From Candidatus Heimdallarchaeota archaeon LC_3 (lineage in GTDB: Archaea; Asgardarchaeota; Heimdallarchaeia; Hodarchaeales; LC-3): DNA of 62,120 nt. The stretch spans positions 1 to 62,120 of the forward strand of contig MDVS01000113.1 of assembly GCA_001940645.1 (NCBI GenBank), given 5' to 3'. Shown piece by piece: positions 16,843 to 26,355 of the stretch (its first letter is position 1; every line of letters starts with the position of its first letter). The notes under the pieces are model-generated. The model worked only from the letters and a program-made list of their open reading frames with translations. It was not told the DNA's origin and made no database searches. The translations under genes and the position numbers were made by a program.

Positions 16843-18024
16843 ATGCTTAAATCTGATTTTAATTTTCCCTTTTCCAATTCTATGGATAACTTGATTGAAA
16901 GCAATACAAGTTCAATATTTAATCTTGCTAAATCTTTGGAAAATCAGGGTAGATCAGTAATACACTTAGAAATAGGTGAACCTGACTATCATATTCCCAA
17001 AATTACAATTGACTCAGTAAAATCAAGTATCGATAATAATCAGACAAATTATGTTTTGGGACAAGGATTATTTGAATTAAGGAGAGAAATTGCTAATTAC
17101 TATAAAAGAAGATTTAATATCGATGTTAACCCTAAAAAAGAATTAATCGTTACTCCAGGAGCAAAATTTGGGTTATATTTAACTTTATATAGCTTGATAA
17201 ACCCTGGAGATGAAGTTATTATAATAAAACCTTCTTGGCCAACTTATTCAAATCTAGTGAATTTATTTGGGGGAAAAATTAAGGAATTTCCTTTATCATT
17301 TAAAATCAACCAAGATATAACTATTTTTAAATCATTACTATCAGAAAAAACCAAATTATTAATAATTAATTTTCCAAATAATCCCACATCAATAATGGTA
17401 AATAAAAATTATTTGAAAAATTTAGTTCAAATTATTTTAGCTTATCGTAATTTAATAATAATCTCAGATGAAATTTATATGGAATTAACCCACGATGGAA
17501 AAGTGAATTCTATGATCCAATTTTCTGATATTATCAATAGGTTAGTGATTATTTCAGGATTTTCTAAAAGTTTTTCCATGACAGGATTTAGATTGGGATA
17601 TGTTCTTGCACCATTTCAATTAATTAAAGTTTTATTAAAGCTTGTTAGCAATACTATTACATGTGTACCACCATTTATACAAATGGCTGCTGTTCATACA
17701 CTTCAATTAGATGAGCATATTATAAATGCAAGGAAATTTTATAAAGAAAAAATGGAGGAAGTTATCAAATTTCTAAAAGATAAAGACAATATTTCATTTC
17801 CATTTGTCCCAAATTCATCTTTTTACCTATTTTTTAAAGTTAAAAATGGTTATGAATCATTAGCACTTGATATATTGAATAAAACTGGAGTAGCTACTAT
17901 TCCAGGTATAGCTTTTGGAGAAAATTATAAAAATTTTTTAAGAATCAGCATAACACGCGATACAGATCAATTATTTAAAGGAATATCAAAAATATTATCA
18001 TTTATTGAAAAAAACTTAACGTAA
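16843..18024 (+). CDS. Class I/II PLP aminotransferase, probably aromatic or aspartate type
   Basis: 393 residues, fold type I. Visible are HLEIGEPDYHIP, NFPNNPTSIM, ISDEIYMEL and the PLP Lys region SGFSKSFSMTGFRLGY. It starts six bases after lysC and is followed 9 bp later by tyrA. Context suggests transamination of prephenate, phenylpyruvate or hydroxyphenylpyruvate, or of oxaloacetate to supply aspartate; sequence alone does not decide. The start may be ATG 16843 or ATG 16882. Confidence 0.88.
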   Translation: MLKSDFNFPFSNSMDNLIESNTSSIFNLAKSLENQGRSVIHLEIGEPDYHIPKITIDSVKSSIDNNQTNYVLGQGLFELRREIANYYKRRFNIDVNPKKELIVTPGAKFGLYLTLYSLINPGDEVIIIKPSWPTYSNLVNLFGGKIKEFPLSFKINQDITIFKSLLSEKTKLLIINFPNNPTSIMVNKNYLKNLVQIILAYRNLIIISDEIYMELTHDGKVNSMIQFSDIINRLVIISGFSKSFSMTGFRLGYVLAPFQLIKVLLKLVSNTITCVPPFIQMAAVHTLQLDEHIINARKFYKEKMEEVIKFLKDKDNISFPFVPNSSFYLFFKVKNGYESLALDILNKTGVATIPGIAFGENYKNFLRISITRDTDQLFKGISKILSFIEKNLT

Positions 18025-18033
18025 AGACAAAAA

Positions 18034-19143
18034 GTGCTTGAAATGCTTGTTAAAGATAAAGAGAGATTAGATTCGTATAGACTCAAAATTCGAAATCTTG
18101 ATGACCAAATTTTACAGCTTATTTCAGAAAGATTAACGATAGCTCAAGAAATAGGTGCAATAAAGAAAAGAAATAACCTTCCCATTAAGAACCATAATGT
18201 CGAGAAATTGATTTTTAAAAGGATATCTATTTTGGCTCCGAAGCTTGATTTACCGATTAATTTAGCAATAGATATTTTCCAAGTAATTATTCAAAAATCG
18301 GTTGAAATCCAAGAAAAATTGTTTAAAGAGAAAAAATCTTTAAAAGTTTCCAATTTTTGCAAATCTTTTTTAATAATTGGGGGCATGGGAAAAATGGGAT
18401 TTTGGTTATCAAGTTTACTACAATCTCTTGGTCATAAAATTGATATAGTAGATCAAAAGTCATCTAGTGAATTTAATGTTCTAAAAGAATTACCAGATCT
18501 TGATAATTATGATTTTATTACCATTTGCACACCCTTAGACATTATTAAACCAGTTCTTCTGTCATTAATTAAACAAAAACCTAAAGGAACAATTTTAGAT
18601 ATTGGGTCGCTTAAAACACATTTTATTGAAGAAATTGAACTAGCAATAAGACTAGGGATAAAAATTACATCGATTCATCCTCTTTTCGGTCCTAATATCA
18701 AAGTTTTATATCAAAAGAATGTTATAATTTGTAAATGTGGATCCAATAAAGCAGACGATGAAATTAAAGAGATTTTACGTCCAACGCATATGAATCTAAT
18801 AGAAATTCCCCTTGAGGATCACGATAGATATATGTCAATTTCCCTGGGTTTGTCTCATGCAATTAACTTAATATTTGGTTATGTTATCGCGAAATCTGGA
18901 ATTAATATTAGTAAATTATATAATTTTGCTAGTACAACCTTCCTAAAACAATTAAAGACTTCAGAAGAAGTTTTTTCTGAAAACCCAGAATTATATTATT
19001 CAATTCAGAATTTAAATGCGTACAGGGATAATTTATATCAATCATTAGCTTCAGGTTTTGATTTTGTATATAAATTAATTAAACAAGATTCGATAAATGA
19101 TTTTAACCGATTTGTTGAACAAACACGTAGTTTTTTACCTTAA
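18034..19143 (+). CDS. tyrA: Chorismate mutase-prephenate dehydrogenase fusion
   Basis: 369 residues from GTG 18034 (ATG 18043 is the alternative). Residues ~10-95 are an AroQ-type chorismate mutase (IRNLDDQILQLISERLTIAQ). Residues ~110-369 are the dehydrogenase: Rossmann IIGGMGKMG, ICTPLDII, DIGSLKT, SIHPLFGPN and GLSHAINL with its catalytic His. It resembles the enterobacterial T-protein layout. It supplies prephenate both for its own oxidation to hydroxyphenylpyruvate and for pheA in the same operon. There is no C-terminal ACT domain. Confidence 0.9.
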   Translation: MLEMLVKDKERLDSYRLKIRNLDDQILQLISERLTIAQEIGAIKKRNNLPIKNHNVEKLIFKRISILAPKLDLPINLAIDIFQVIIQKSVEIQEKLFKEKKSLKVSNFCKSFLIIGGMGKMGFWLSSLLQSLGHKIDIVDQKSSSEFNVLKELPDLDNYDFITICTPLDIIKPVLLSLIKQKPKGTILDIGSLKTHFIEEIELAIRLGIKITSIHPLFGPNIKVLYQKNVIICKCGSNKADDEIKEILRPTHMNLIEIPLEDHDRYMSISLGLSHAINLIFGYVIAKSGINISKLYNFASTTFLKQLKTSEEVFSENPELYYSIQNLNAYRDNLYQSLASGFDFVYKLIKQDSINDFNRFVEQTRSFLP

Positions 19144-19167
19144 TTATCAAAAACAGACAATTTTACA

Positions 19168-19860
19168 ATGATTAATATGACCAAGAACTTTAATAATAGA
19201 TTGATAACTAGTATTATTCCTAAAAATATTCATGAATTCGAAAAATTGCTTAATAATTGCAACACACTATATGTAGAGCATAGATTGGATGGATTAGAAG
19301 ATTTAAATAATTATCGTATTGATTATTCTAATTTTTCACACAAATTTGTCGTTTCATTACGCCCAAAAAGTAGCGGAGGTTTGTACGATTCAGATGAAGA
19401 AACTAGGATAAAGATTCTCAAAAAAGCAATAAATTCCGGTATATCACATGTAGATATCGAATTTGAAACAGAACAAAATAATATCAAATCATTAATACAA
19501 TTTTCACACCAACACAATGTTGAAGTAATTATTTCATCACACAACTTTGAAAAGACCCCTACTATTCAAAAATTAAAGGTTAATTGTAATAAAATGATTT
19601 TAATGGGTGCAGACATAATTAAATATGTTTGTAAAGCAAATAATATTGAAGATGGCCATACAATGATTTGCTTGCAACAGGAAATTGATTTTCCCATAAT
19701 TTCTTTTTCGATGGGAGAAATTGGATCATTTACTAGAATAGTTTCCCTTCTATATGGTGCAAAATTTAGTTATGTATCATCTAATAGAAAAACTGCACCA
19801 GGTCAATTATCGGCGAAAGAAATGATTGATTTATTGTCAATTTTGAATTTTACTGGTTAA
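19168..19860 (+). CDS. aroD: 3-dehydroquinate dehydratase, type I
   Basis: 230 residues. The type I signature is intact: YVEHRLDGL, IISSHNFEKTP with the catalytic His, ADIIKYVCKA with the Schiff-base Lys, and SFSMGEIGSFTRI with the substrate-binding Arg, ending in KTAPGQLS. It dehydrates 3-dehydroquinate to 3-dehydroshikimate. Last gene of the plus-strand operon. Its 3' end overlaps the convergent aroK gene by 11 bp, so the two operons meet tail to tail without a separate terminator. Confidence 0.94.
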   Translation: MINMTKNFNNRLITSIIPKNIHEFEKLLNNCNTLYVEHRLDGLEDLNNYRIDYSNFSHKFVVSLRPKSSGGLYDSDEETRIKILKKAINSGISHVDIEFETEQNNIKSLIQFSHQHNVEVIISSHNFEKTPTIQKLKVNCNKMILMGADIIKYVCKANNIEDGHTMICLQQEIDFPIISFSMGEIGSFTRIVSLLYGAKFSYVSSNRKTAPGQLSAKEMIDLLSILNFTG

Positions 19861-20365
19861 TTTTTTCTAGAATATTTGTTAGTATTTCAACTTCACTTTT
19901 ATTTGCATCTATAATAAAATCTGCTAATTCTATAAACAAATTTTCTCTGGAAACCTCTAATTCTTTAAGTTTTTCTTTGATATTATTTCTAAACAATGGT
20001 CTAGGGTCTTGATTCTTGATTCGTTCTTCTAAAATGTCTAATTGTGTTTTTAAATATAAAATTCTACCAGATTTTTTTAATATTTCCCTATTTCTTTTTT
20101 TGTGAATGATTCCTCCTCCAGCACTAATAACTGTATTGGAAGAATTTAAATCACTTAAAATATTCGATTCCAATTCTCTAAATTCTTTTTCTCCTAAAAG
20201 TGAATAACATTCCTGAATTGTTTGAACAGATATATTTTTTTTATTAATTTTTTGGATCATTAGCTGATCTGTATCTAAAAAAGAGAATGATAATTTTTCA
20301 GAAAGTTTTTTACCCAAATATGTTTTACCAGATGAAGGCAATCCAATGAGAATGATATTTTTCAT
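19850..20365 (-). CDS. aroK: Shikimate kinase of the bacterial AroK type
   Basis: 171 residues. P-loop GLPSSGKTYLG at 8-18, DTDQ for shikimate and Mg, FRELES with the conserved Arg, VISAGGGII, and the lid Arg in DPRPLF. This is the NMP-kinase-fold enzyme of bacteria; most archaea instead use an unrelated GHMP-family shikimate kinase. It phosphorylates shikimate at the 3-hydroxyl. It lies 16 bp downstream of aroE, at the end of the minus-strand operon. The bacterial form suggests gene transfer or lineage-specific replacement. Confidence 0.93.
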   Translation of the reverse strand: MKNIILIGLPSSGKTYLGKKLSEKLSFSFLDTDQLMIQKINKKNISVQTIQECYSLLGEKEFRELESNILSDLNSSNTVISAGGGIIHKKRNREILKKSGRILYLKTQLDILEERIKNQDPRPLFRNNIKEKLKELEVSRENLFIELADFIIDANKSEVEILTNILEKINQ

Positions 20366-20381
20366 TTTTGTTTCTATTCTT

Positions 20382-21188
20382 TTACAAATGTTTCTTTATA
20401 GCTTCTAACATTATATTCTTATTCGGTTCCATTCCTGTAAAAAGTTTGAATGATAATGCTCCTTGGTTGATTAGCATTCCAATTCCATTGATTACTCTTG
20501 CTCCACTAGATTTAGCTATTTTTAAGAGGGGGGTAATATTTGGATTATAAATTATATCAATTACAGTATGGTTGTCATTAATACTATCTGCATTTATCGG
20601 TATTGATACTCCGTCCATTCCTACACTAGTGGTATTAATTATTGAATCAAAATCATTAAAATTTGGTTTTTTAATAACTTTTATAGATCCAAATTCATCT
20701 AGTTTCTTTTTTAGAAATAAAGCATTTTGTTCTGATCTATTTATTATCTCTACCATTGCACCTTCCCGTAATAATCCATATACTACTGCTAAAGCCGCAC
20801 CTCCTGCACCAATAACTAAAAAATTCTTGTTTTTTATTTCAATATTATTTTCGAGTAGTGAATTAATAAATCCATCAATATCAGTATTATAACCACAAAG
20901 AATTGATTTTTCCACTACAACAGTGTTAACAGCACCAATAATTGAAGCAGATTTATCAATTTTATCTAAATATTGTAATATTTTATATTTATGAGGAAGA
21001 GTGACATTAAATCCTATTAATTTTGTCTTTTGGATAGTTTCTATAAATATTTGTAGATGGTTAGGTTTTACATTAATTTTTTCGTACTGAAATTGTTTTT
21101 CTAATCCTAAATTAAGTATTGAAGCATTGTGAATGATTGGTGACAGACTGTGATTAATTGGATCTCCAATAACTGCAAGAGAGAGCAT
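20382..21188 (-). CDS. aroE: Shikimate dehydrogenase
   Basis: 268 residues. Substrate-binding NHSLSPIIHN and GFNVTLPHKYKI with the catalytic Lys; IGAVNTVV and GYNTDIDGF; Rossmann VIGAGGAALA and the NADP-specific NRSEQN. It reduces 3-dehydroshikimate to shikimate. It sits between DHQS II (9 bp upstream) and aroK. Confidence 0.95.
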   Translation of the reverse strand: MLSLAVIGDPINHSLSPIIHNASILNLGLEKQFQYEKINVKPNHLQIFIETIQKTKLIGFNVTLPHKYKILQYLDKIDKSASIIGAVNTVVVEKSILCGYNTDIDGFINSLLENNIEIKNKNFLVIGAGGAALAVVYGLLREGAMVEIINRSEQNALFLKKKLDEFGSIKVIKKPNFNDFDSIINTTSVGMDGVSIPINADSINDNHTVIDIIYNPNITPLLKIAKSSGARVINGIGMLINQGALSFKLFTGMEPNKNIMLEAIKKHL

Positions 21189-21197
21189 TTATTACGC

Positions 21198-22121
21198 CTA
21201 TTTTTCAATAATTATTTCGTTTTCGACTTTCATTCCAAAATGTCGACCACCTGTATCTTGTCGAACTAAGATTTTATCGGAAATTTGTATATCTGTTATA
21301 CAAATACTCCCATTTTTTTGAACAAAACGAATCGTTTCTGCATTTTGAAACACTCCTTTGATTAAAAAATCATCAACTTTTGCTTCTATTAACATTAATG
21401 GTCTTTTTTCAATTTTTGATCTAGCTACATATGATGTTCGTGCTTTTCCGTTCCTATTTACTATTAAGACTTCATTTCCTGCTGATAATTCATTTAAATA
21501 TTGTGTTTTATTGTTGTTTAAAAGAGTATAAAGCGAAACTGCACCAGAATTAACTCTAAAAGGTCTACTTGCAACAAACTCATTATGTTTAACTTCAGCT
21601 TCAACTAATATTAACCCACTTGAACTTGAACCTACTAATAATCCTTCTCCTTCTTTCATAATTTCAGTAGTATCAACACAAACTCGATAACCCATACCAA
21701 GCGGTTTTATCTGAGTAACAATTGCTTCAACAAGATTGATATTAATTTTGAGTTCTAAATAATTTAATAATTGTGATATTTCATCAGGACTAGATGTTTC
21801 TAATACAACTCCATCTGCTCCTATTTCCAATGTTTCTAATGCTATTTTTGCTTCTTTAAAAGAAGTAACATGAGCAAATATTTCTGCTTTATGATCAATC
21901 TTTGCGATAATATTTTCTAAAGGAATAATAACATCATTTTCAAATGAGAGAATAATTTTTTTTGCTTTTAATGCCTGAGAAACTGCTTTGGATTCATCTT
22001 CCGACTTTCTAATCACTTCCCATGGAACATCTTTTAAGTCATTTATATGGCTTAATTTTAGAAATTTGGCATGTGTTTCAACTTCTTCATTTAAGGGTTT
22101 AATAAAAACTTGTTTTCCCAT
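21198..22121 (-). CDS. aroB': 3-dehydroquinate synthase II (archaeal type)
   Basis: 307 residues with the family's [18 protein letters not shown] and [32 protein letters not shown], and a C-terminal DTGGRHFGM motif. It deaminates and cyclises the ADHS product to 3-dehydroquinate, replacing bacterial AroB. It is somewhat shorter than many archaeal relatives but no conserved block appears lost. GAGGAA precedes the ATG. It is nine bases downstream of aroA. Confidence 0.94.
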   Translation of the reverse strand: MGKQVFIKPLNEEVETHAKFLKLSHINDLKDVPWEVIRKSEDESKAVSQALKAKKIILSFENDVIIPLENIIAKIDHKAEIFAHVTSFKEAKIALETLEIGADGVVLETSSPDEISQLLNYLELKININLVEAIVTQIKPLGMGYRVCVDTTEIMKEGEGLLVGSSSSGLILVEAEVKHNEFVASRPFRVNSGAVSLYTLLNNNKTQYLNELSAGNEVLIVNRNGKARTSYVARSKIEKRPLMLIEAKVDDFLIKGVFQNAETIRFVQKNGSICITDIQISDKILVRQDTGGRHFGMKVENEIIIEK

Positions 22122-22130
22122 GTTTATTCC

Positions 22131-23414
22131 TCAATTATTTGAAATTTCACTCATCGATGCATTAAGAGATTTAAAATCTTTAATAAAGTTGGGATATGTC
22201 ACACCCACGGATTCTATCCCATTTACAAAAGTGGTATTTTTTGCTGTTAACCCTGCAATAGCAAGTGCCATAGCGATTCTGTGATCTCCATGTCCAAAAA
22301 CCTTCCCTCCTTGTAAATCACTTTTTTTAATAACTAAACCATCATTTCTCTCTCTTATATTTGCTCCTAACTTTTTTAATTCGAAACACATAGTTTTAAT
22401 TCGATCAGTTTCTTTTATTCTTGCATGTTCTATATTTTTTATTATTGTTGTTCCTTCTGCTTGTGTCGCGACAACACTAAGTATAGGTAATAAATCTGGT
22501 GATTGTGATAGATCAATTTCCAATCCTTGAAGTTCAGATTTATTAACTATTAATTGTGAATTAACAATTTTAATATCAGCAGACATTTTATTTAGTATTT
22601 CTACAAAACTTTTATCTGCTTGAGAATCTGAAAAATCTAAACCATTAATTGTTATATTCTCACCAGATATAACACCAGCTCCGATTATAAATGCTGCAGA
22701 AGAAAAATCACAAGGAATTTTTTTGGTAAATGACTTGTATGTTTGCTTTCCTCGAATTTTAAAATTTGAAAAGTCATTAGAATGTGTATATTCTATCCCA
22801 GTCATATCTAAATACTCTAAGGTCATTTTTACGTAAGGTTTCTCTTGTAAATTAATAGGTTTTATAGTAGAATCTTTTTCAGCCATTGGTGTTGCTATTA
22901 GTAAACTAGTAGTGTATTGTGAAGTTATTCCTGATATTTTTGTTACTCCGCCAGTGATTGGACCTCTTATTGTTACAGGAGGGGTAGTAGAATTTGTTGG
23001 ATAACAGAAACCTCCTAAATTGTTAAGGGCATCTGTTAATTGATTAATTGGCCTATTATTGATTGATTCGTCTCCTTTTATAACCACAGATTCTTTTAAC
23101 AAAGAACAAATTGCGCTGAGAATGTATAACGATGTTCCAGAATTTTTTACATCAATGACCTCATTTGGTGTTTTAAGTTCCCCACTTGTTCCTGAAACAA
23201 CTAAAGTTTTTTTATTATCTTTCAAATCAAAGGAGGCTCCTAATAATTCACATCCACGAATTGGTGCTAATCCATCTTGTGATAATAATGGATTTTTTAT
23301 TATAGTTTTTCCATTAGCAATAGATCCGAGAATTATAGCTCTAATTGAATGTGATTTACTTGTAGGAGGTGATATAGAACCTTTAATTGTACTATTATTA
23401 ATTTCAAGAATCAT
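22131..23414 (-). CDS. aroA: EPSP synthase (3-phosphoshikimate 1-carboxyvinyltransferase)
   Basis: 427 residues, two inverted alpha/beta domains. PPTSKSHSIRA holds the PEP/S3P Lys and Arg; KNSGTSLYIL occupies the place of the usual NAGTA loop (NSGTS form); SPDLLPIL carries the catalytic Asp; KETDRIK and DHRIAMALAIAGL complete the site. It joins PEP to shikimate-3-phosphate. It follows the mini aspartate-kinase gene by four bases. Confidence 0.95.
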   Translation of the reverse strand: MILEINNSTIKGSISPPTSKSHSIRAIILGSIANGKTIIKNPLLSQDGLAPIRGCELLGASFDLKDNKKTLVVSGTSGELKTPNEVIDVKNSGTSLYILSAICSLLKESVVIKGDESINNRPINQLTDALNNLGGFCYPTNSTTPPVTIRGPITGGVTKISGITSQYTTSLLIATPMAEKDSTIKPINLQEKPYVKMTLEYLDMTGIEYTHSNDFSNFKIRGKQTYKSFTKKIPCDFSSAAFIIGAGVISGENITINGLDFSDSQADKSFVEILNKMSADIKIVNSQLIVNKSELQGLEIDLSQSPDLLPILSVVATQAEGTTIIKNIEHARIKETDRIKTMCFELKKLGANIRERNDGLVIKKSDLQGGKVFGHGDHRIAMALAIAGLTAKNTTFVNGIESVGVTYPNFIKDFKSLNASMSEISNN

Positions 23415-23418
23415 TTAT

Positions 23419-23670
23419 TTAACCTGTGTTATAATCGATTTTATATTCTAAAAATTCATCATGGAGAATATTTAGACACTTATCCAGATCATTTTCTTCT
23501 AATACAAATTGGAATACTACATCTAATTCCCCAGCGGACATTATTTGAATACATTTTCCATTTTTTTCTATTTCTTCTTTGTAATTCTTAATAACTGTTA
23601 CTGCTTTTCGAATTTGATTTGGAGAGGATATGTACGCTCCCCCTAATTTATGTACTAGGAATTTTATCAT
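23419..23670 (-). CDS. Mini aspartate-kinase/ACT-like protein (83 aa)
   Basis: The first ~38 residues (HKLGGAYISSPNQIRKAV) resemble the very start of aspartate kinase, and residues ~40-76 (IQIMSAGELDVVFQFVLEEN, then LNILHDEFL) resemble the end of its last ACT domain. Compare FISAGASPNTLQFTV and VNILHNNLF in lysC at 15460. The kinase middle is missing, so it cannot be catalytic. The reading frame is intact and its ATG overlaps the asd stop by four bases, with aroA four bases downstream, so it is embedded in the operon and likely kept. It may be a free-standing regulatory subunit that pairs with aspartate kinase, or a recent relic. Confidence 0.6.
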   Translation of the reverse strand: MIKFLVHKLGGAYISSPNQIRKAVTVIKNYKEEIEKNGKCIQIMSAGELDVVFQFVLEENDLDKCLNILHDEFLEYKIDYNTG

Positions 23671-24719
23671 AATAAGCCCTCCTTCAAGGCTAATTCAGCA
23701 TTGAGGATTGATCCACCAGCTCCACCTCTAATGGTATTGTGAACTAGTAGGTAACAACGTAAATAGTTATCAGTAATGCGTAATCTTCCAATTGCTACTC
23801 CCATACCAGAAGATCTATGGTTTTTGGGAATGTATAAATCTAAAGATGTGTTAGGTCTATCTATACCCTCTATAATCACAAGGTGGTTATCTGGAGCAGT
23901 AGGTAAGCCTTTAACTGGATTTTCTAAAGAATTAATTGAAGTTTTAATGGTTTCTAATTTGGAATATTCTTTAAACTCAACTGTTAAAGCTTCTAGATGA
24001 CCATCTATTACAGGAACCCTTGCACAATTTGCTAACAAGTTGAATGATTCATTACTAATAATTTCGCTTTTAGACTCATTTAAATGCCCTAAAATTTTCT
24101 TTGCTTCAATTTCTATTTTTTCTTCTTCATGGGAAATGTATGGGACTACTCGATCACGCGGAATTTCCTTTAAACCTTTGAATCCTGCACCAGAAATAGC
24201 CTGATAACTAGAAATAAATATATTCTTAATTGTAGAAATCTTCTGTATTTCATTTATGAATATAGATAGACCAGAAACTGTACAATTCGAATTTGTAATT
24301 ATAAATCCATTATTTTCTAAATAATCTTCCTGATTTTTTACTACCTTAAGATGATGTGAATTAATTTCTGGAATAAGAATAGGGATATCTTTATGATATC
24401 TGTATGCTGATGCATTTGAGAATATTTTTATACCTTTTTCCGATAAGTCTTTTTCAATTTGAACTGCTTTCGAAGCAGGTAAAGCACTGAAAACTATATC
24501 TATTGAATCAAGATCCAAAGAATTATAATTAATAAGTTTCATTGATCGAAAATTTTCAGGAACATCAAAACTTGGTAAGGCCCACTTTGATTGTAGTGAT
24601 TTTCCTTCAGATTCGCTTGAAGCTACAATAGCTTCTAAATCAAAGTCTGGATGACCATCTAGCATTCGTATAAACTGTTGACCAATAAGTCCAACACCTA
24701 AAACGACACAATTTTTCAT
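23667..24719 (-). CDS. asd: Aspartate-semialdehyde dehydrogenase
   Basis: 350 residues, archaeal/fungal-type Asd. Rossmann VLGVGLIGQQF near the start, FSALPAS, catalytic Cys in NSNCTVSGLS, AISGAGFKGLK, His in DGHLEALTVEF, and RGGAGGSILNAEL at the end. It reduces aspartyl phosphate to aspartate semialdehyde, the carbon source for ADHS as well as for threonine, methionine and lysine. It abuts aroC with no gap (aroC stop ends at 24720). Confidence 0.95.
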   Translation of the reverse strand: MKNCVVLGVGLIGQQFIRMLDGHPDFDLEAIVASSESEGKSLQSKWALPSFDVPENFRSMKLINYNSLDLDSIDIVFSALPASKAVQIEKDLSEKGIKIFSNASAYRYHKDIPILIPEINSHHLKVVKNQEDYLENNGFIITNSNCTVSGLSIFINEIQKISTIKNIFISSYQAISGAGFKGLKEIPRDRVVPYISHEEEKIEIEAKKILGHLNESKSEIISNESFNLLANCARVPVIDGHLEALTVEFKEYSKLETIKTSINSLENPVKGLPTAPDNHLVIIEGIDRPNTSLDLYIPKNHRSSGMGVAIGRLRITDNYLRCYLLVHNTIRGGAGGSILNAELALKEGLL

Positions 24720-25844
24720 TTAAAATCCTTCAAATTTTTTTTCTTTTATGAAGTGTCCTTGTAACATTAAATCAAGGATTACGCTTGCAACAGCATTCTC
24801 TACAACAGGAACCGCTCTCGGAACAATACAAGGGTCGTGTCTTCCTTTTATTATTAATTTTGTTTCTTCTTTTGAAACAAAATTGGCAGTGTCTTGTGGG
24901 ATCGATATTGAAGAAGTTGGTTTAAATGCAACTCTGAAGACAAGAGGCATCCCATTTGATAAACCCCCTAAAATACCCCCAGCATTATTTGTTAATGTTT
25001 TAAATTCATTTAATTCTTTATAGAATTTATATCTATCATTGTGTTCTGATCCCTTTAATTTAGATGCATTAAAACCACTTCCGAATTCGATTCCTTTCAC
25101 TGCTGGTATCGAAAAAATCATAGAAGATATTCTGCTCTCAAGGGAATCAAAAAATGGCTCTCCTACACCTACAGGTAAATTATTTACTATACATTCTACT
25201 ATACCTCCTAAAGAATCTCCTTTTTTTCTTGTTTCTGAAATTAAATCCTCAATTGCTTTAGAATCAGTAGATAACGGGACACGACTAATATTTTCATAGG
25301 TTTCGTATTTTTCAAGCTTCATTGTTAAAGTTGATTCATCAATGCTCTTAGTCCCAATAGATTTGGTATAACCATAGATCTTGATTCCATATTTTTCTAA
25401 TAATTGTCGAGCTATTGCACCTGCAATGACTATTCCAATAGTCATTCTCCCTGAAAATCGTCCTCCTCCTCTATAATCATTTGATCCTTTGTATTTGATA
25501 TAAGCTGGATAATCTGCATGTCCAGGTCTAGGAATTTCCTTTATTTTTTCATAATAAGAAGAATCTTTATTTGAATTTTCAACATATGCGAAGATTGGTT
25601 CTCCAGATGTTGCGTTATTAAAAATTCCTGTAGAAATTATTAATTTATCTTGTTCATCTCGTGGTGTAGTTATTTTAGATTGTCCAGGACGTCTTCTAGT
25701 TAGCCATAATTGAATTTCTTCTAGATTTAATTCTATTCCGACTGGAAATCCGTCGATTATTACACCTACTAAATTCCCATGACTAGATCCTATTAAAGTT
25801 ACTCGATAATTTGATCCTATTGTATTCAATATGCAATTCTCCAT
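24720..25844 (-). CDS. aroC: Chorismate synthase
   Basis: 374 residues from ATG 25844 (a TTG one codon upstream is less likely). FMN-binding motifs are clear: GSSHGNLVGVIIDG, RRRPGQSKITTPRDE, RPGHADYPAYIKY, DYRGGGRFSGRMT and GRHDPCIVPRAVPV. It converts EPSP to chorismate using reduced FMN. First gene of the minus-strand operon; an ATATAAATT box near 25912-25925 (minus strand) is a plausible promoter element. Confidence 0.96.
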   Translation of the reverse strand: MENCILNTIGSNYRVTLIGSSHGNLVGVIIDGFPVGIELNLEEIQLWLTRRRPGQSKITTPRDEQDKLIISTGIFNNATSGEPIFAYVENSNKDSSYYEKIKEIPRPGHADYPAYIKYKGSNDYRGGGRFSGRMTIGIVIAGAIARQLLEKYGIKIYGYTKSIGTKSIDESTLTMKLEKYETYENISRVPLSTDSKAIEDLISETRKKGDSLGGIVECIVNNLPVGVGEPFFDSLESRISSMIFSIPAVKGIEFGSGFNASKLKGSEHNDRYKFYKELNEFKTLTNNAGGILGGLSNGMPLVFRVAFKPTSSISIPQDTANFVSKEETKLIIKGRHDPCIVPRAVPVVENAVASVILDLMLQGHFIKEKKFEGF

Positions 25845-25847
25845 CAA

Positions 25848-26355
25848 TTTCTTATTAAATTGATATTTCGAGTGATTAGAAGTTTTATCCTCGTATACAC
25901 ATTTTAATTTTGTTTAATTTATATGATTAACTAATTTTATATCCTTTACTGATACTTCTTTCAAGAACTTACAATTTTGAAATATTGCCATCATCTCCTA
26001 GTGCTTTTATTAAGACACTTTCGACAATAAATCCAACTATCATAGATCCTTAAAAGCATAATTTGAACTATCATCGTTATGAATTCTAAAAAAATAAAAT
26101 TAGGCCTACCTACTTTGGTTTAATATTTTTAAGAAAATTGAAAAAAAGAATAAATGGATTAAAAATTTTGTTTTTTTTTTCAAGAACTAATTTGATTACT
26201 TAAAATAAAATCCCTTTATTTTTTAGGAAATTTTATTTGATTAATAATTATTTATACTAGGAAATCATATTAAATTATACTATATAAACACTGATTTCTT
26301 ATTCTTCAATATAATATCTATATTAATCAATAGGAAGTCATTTTATTATTGGAGA
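25848..26355. other. Divergent intergenic region
   Basis: About 500 bp between aroC and the secreted protein gene at 26356. It is very A/T-rich with several TATA-like runs on both strands. No open frame of note and no strong hairpin was seen. Confidence 0.5.
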
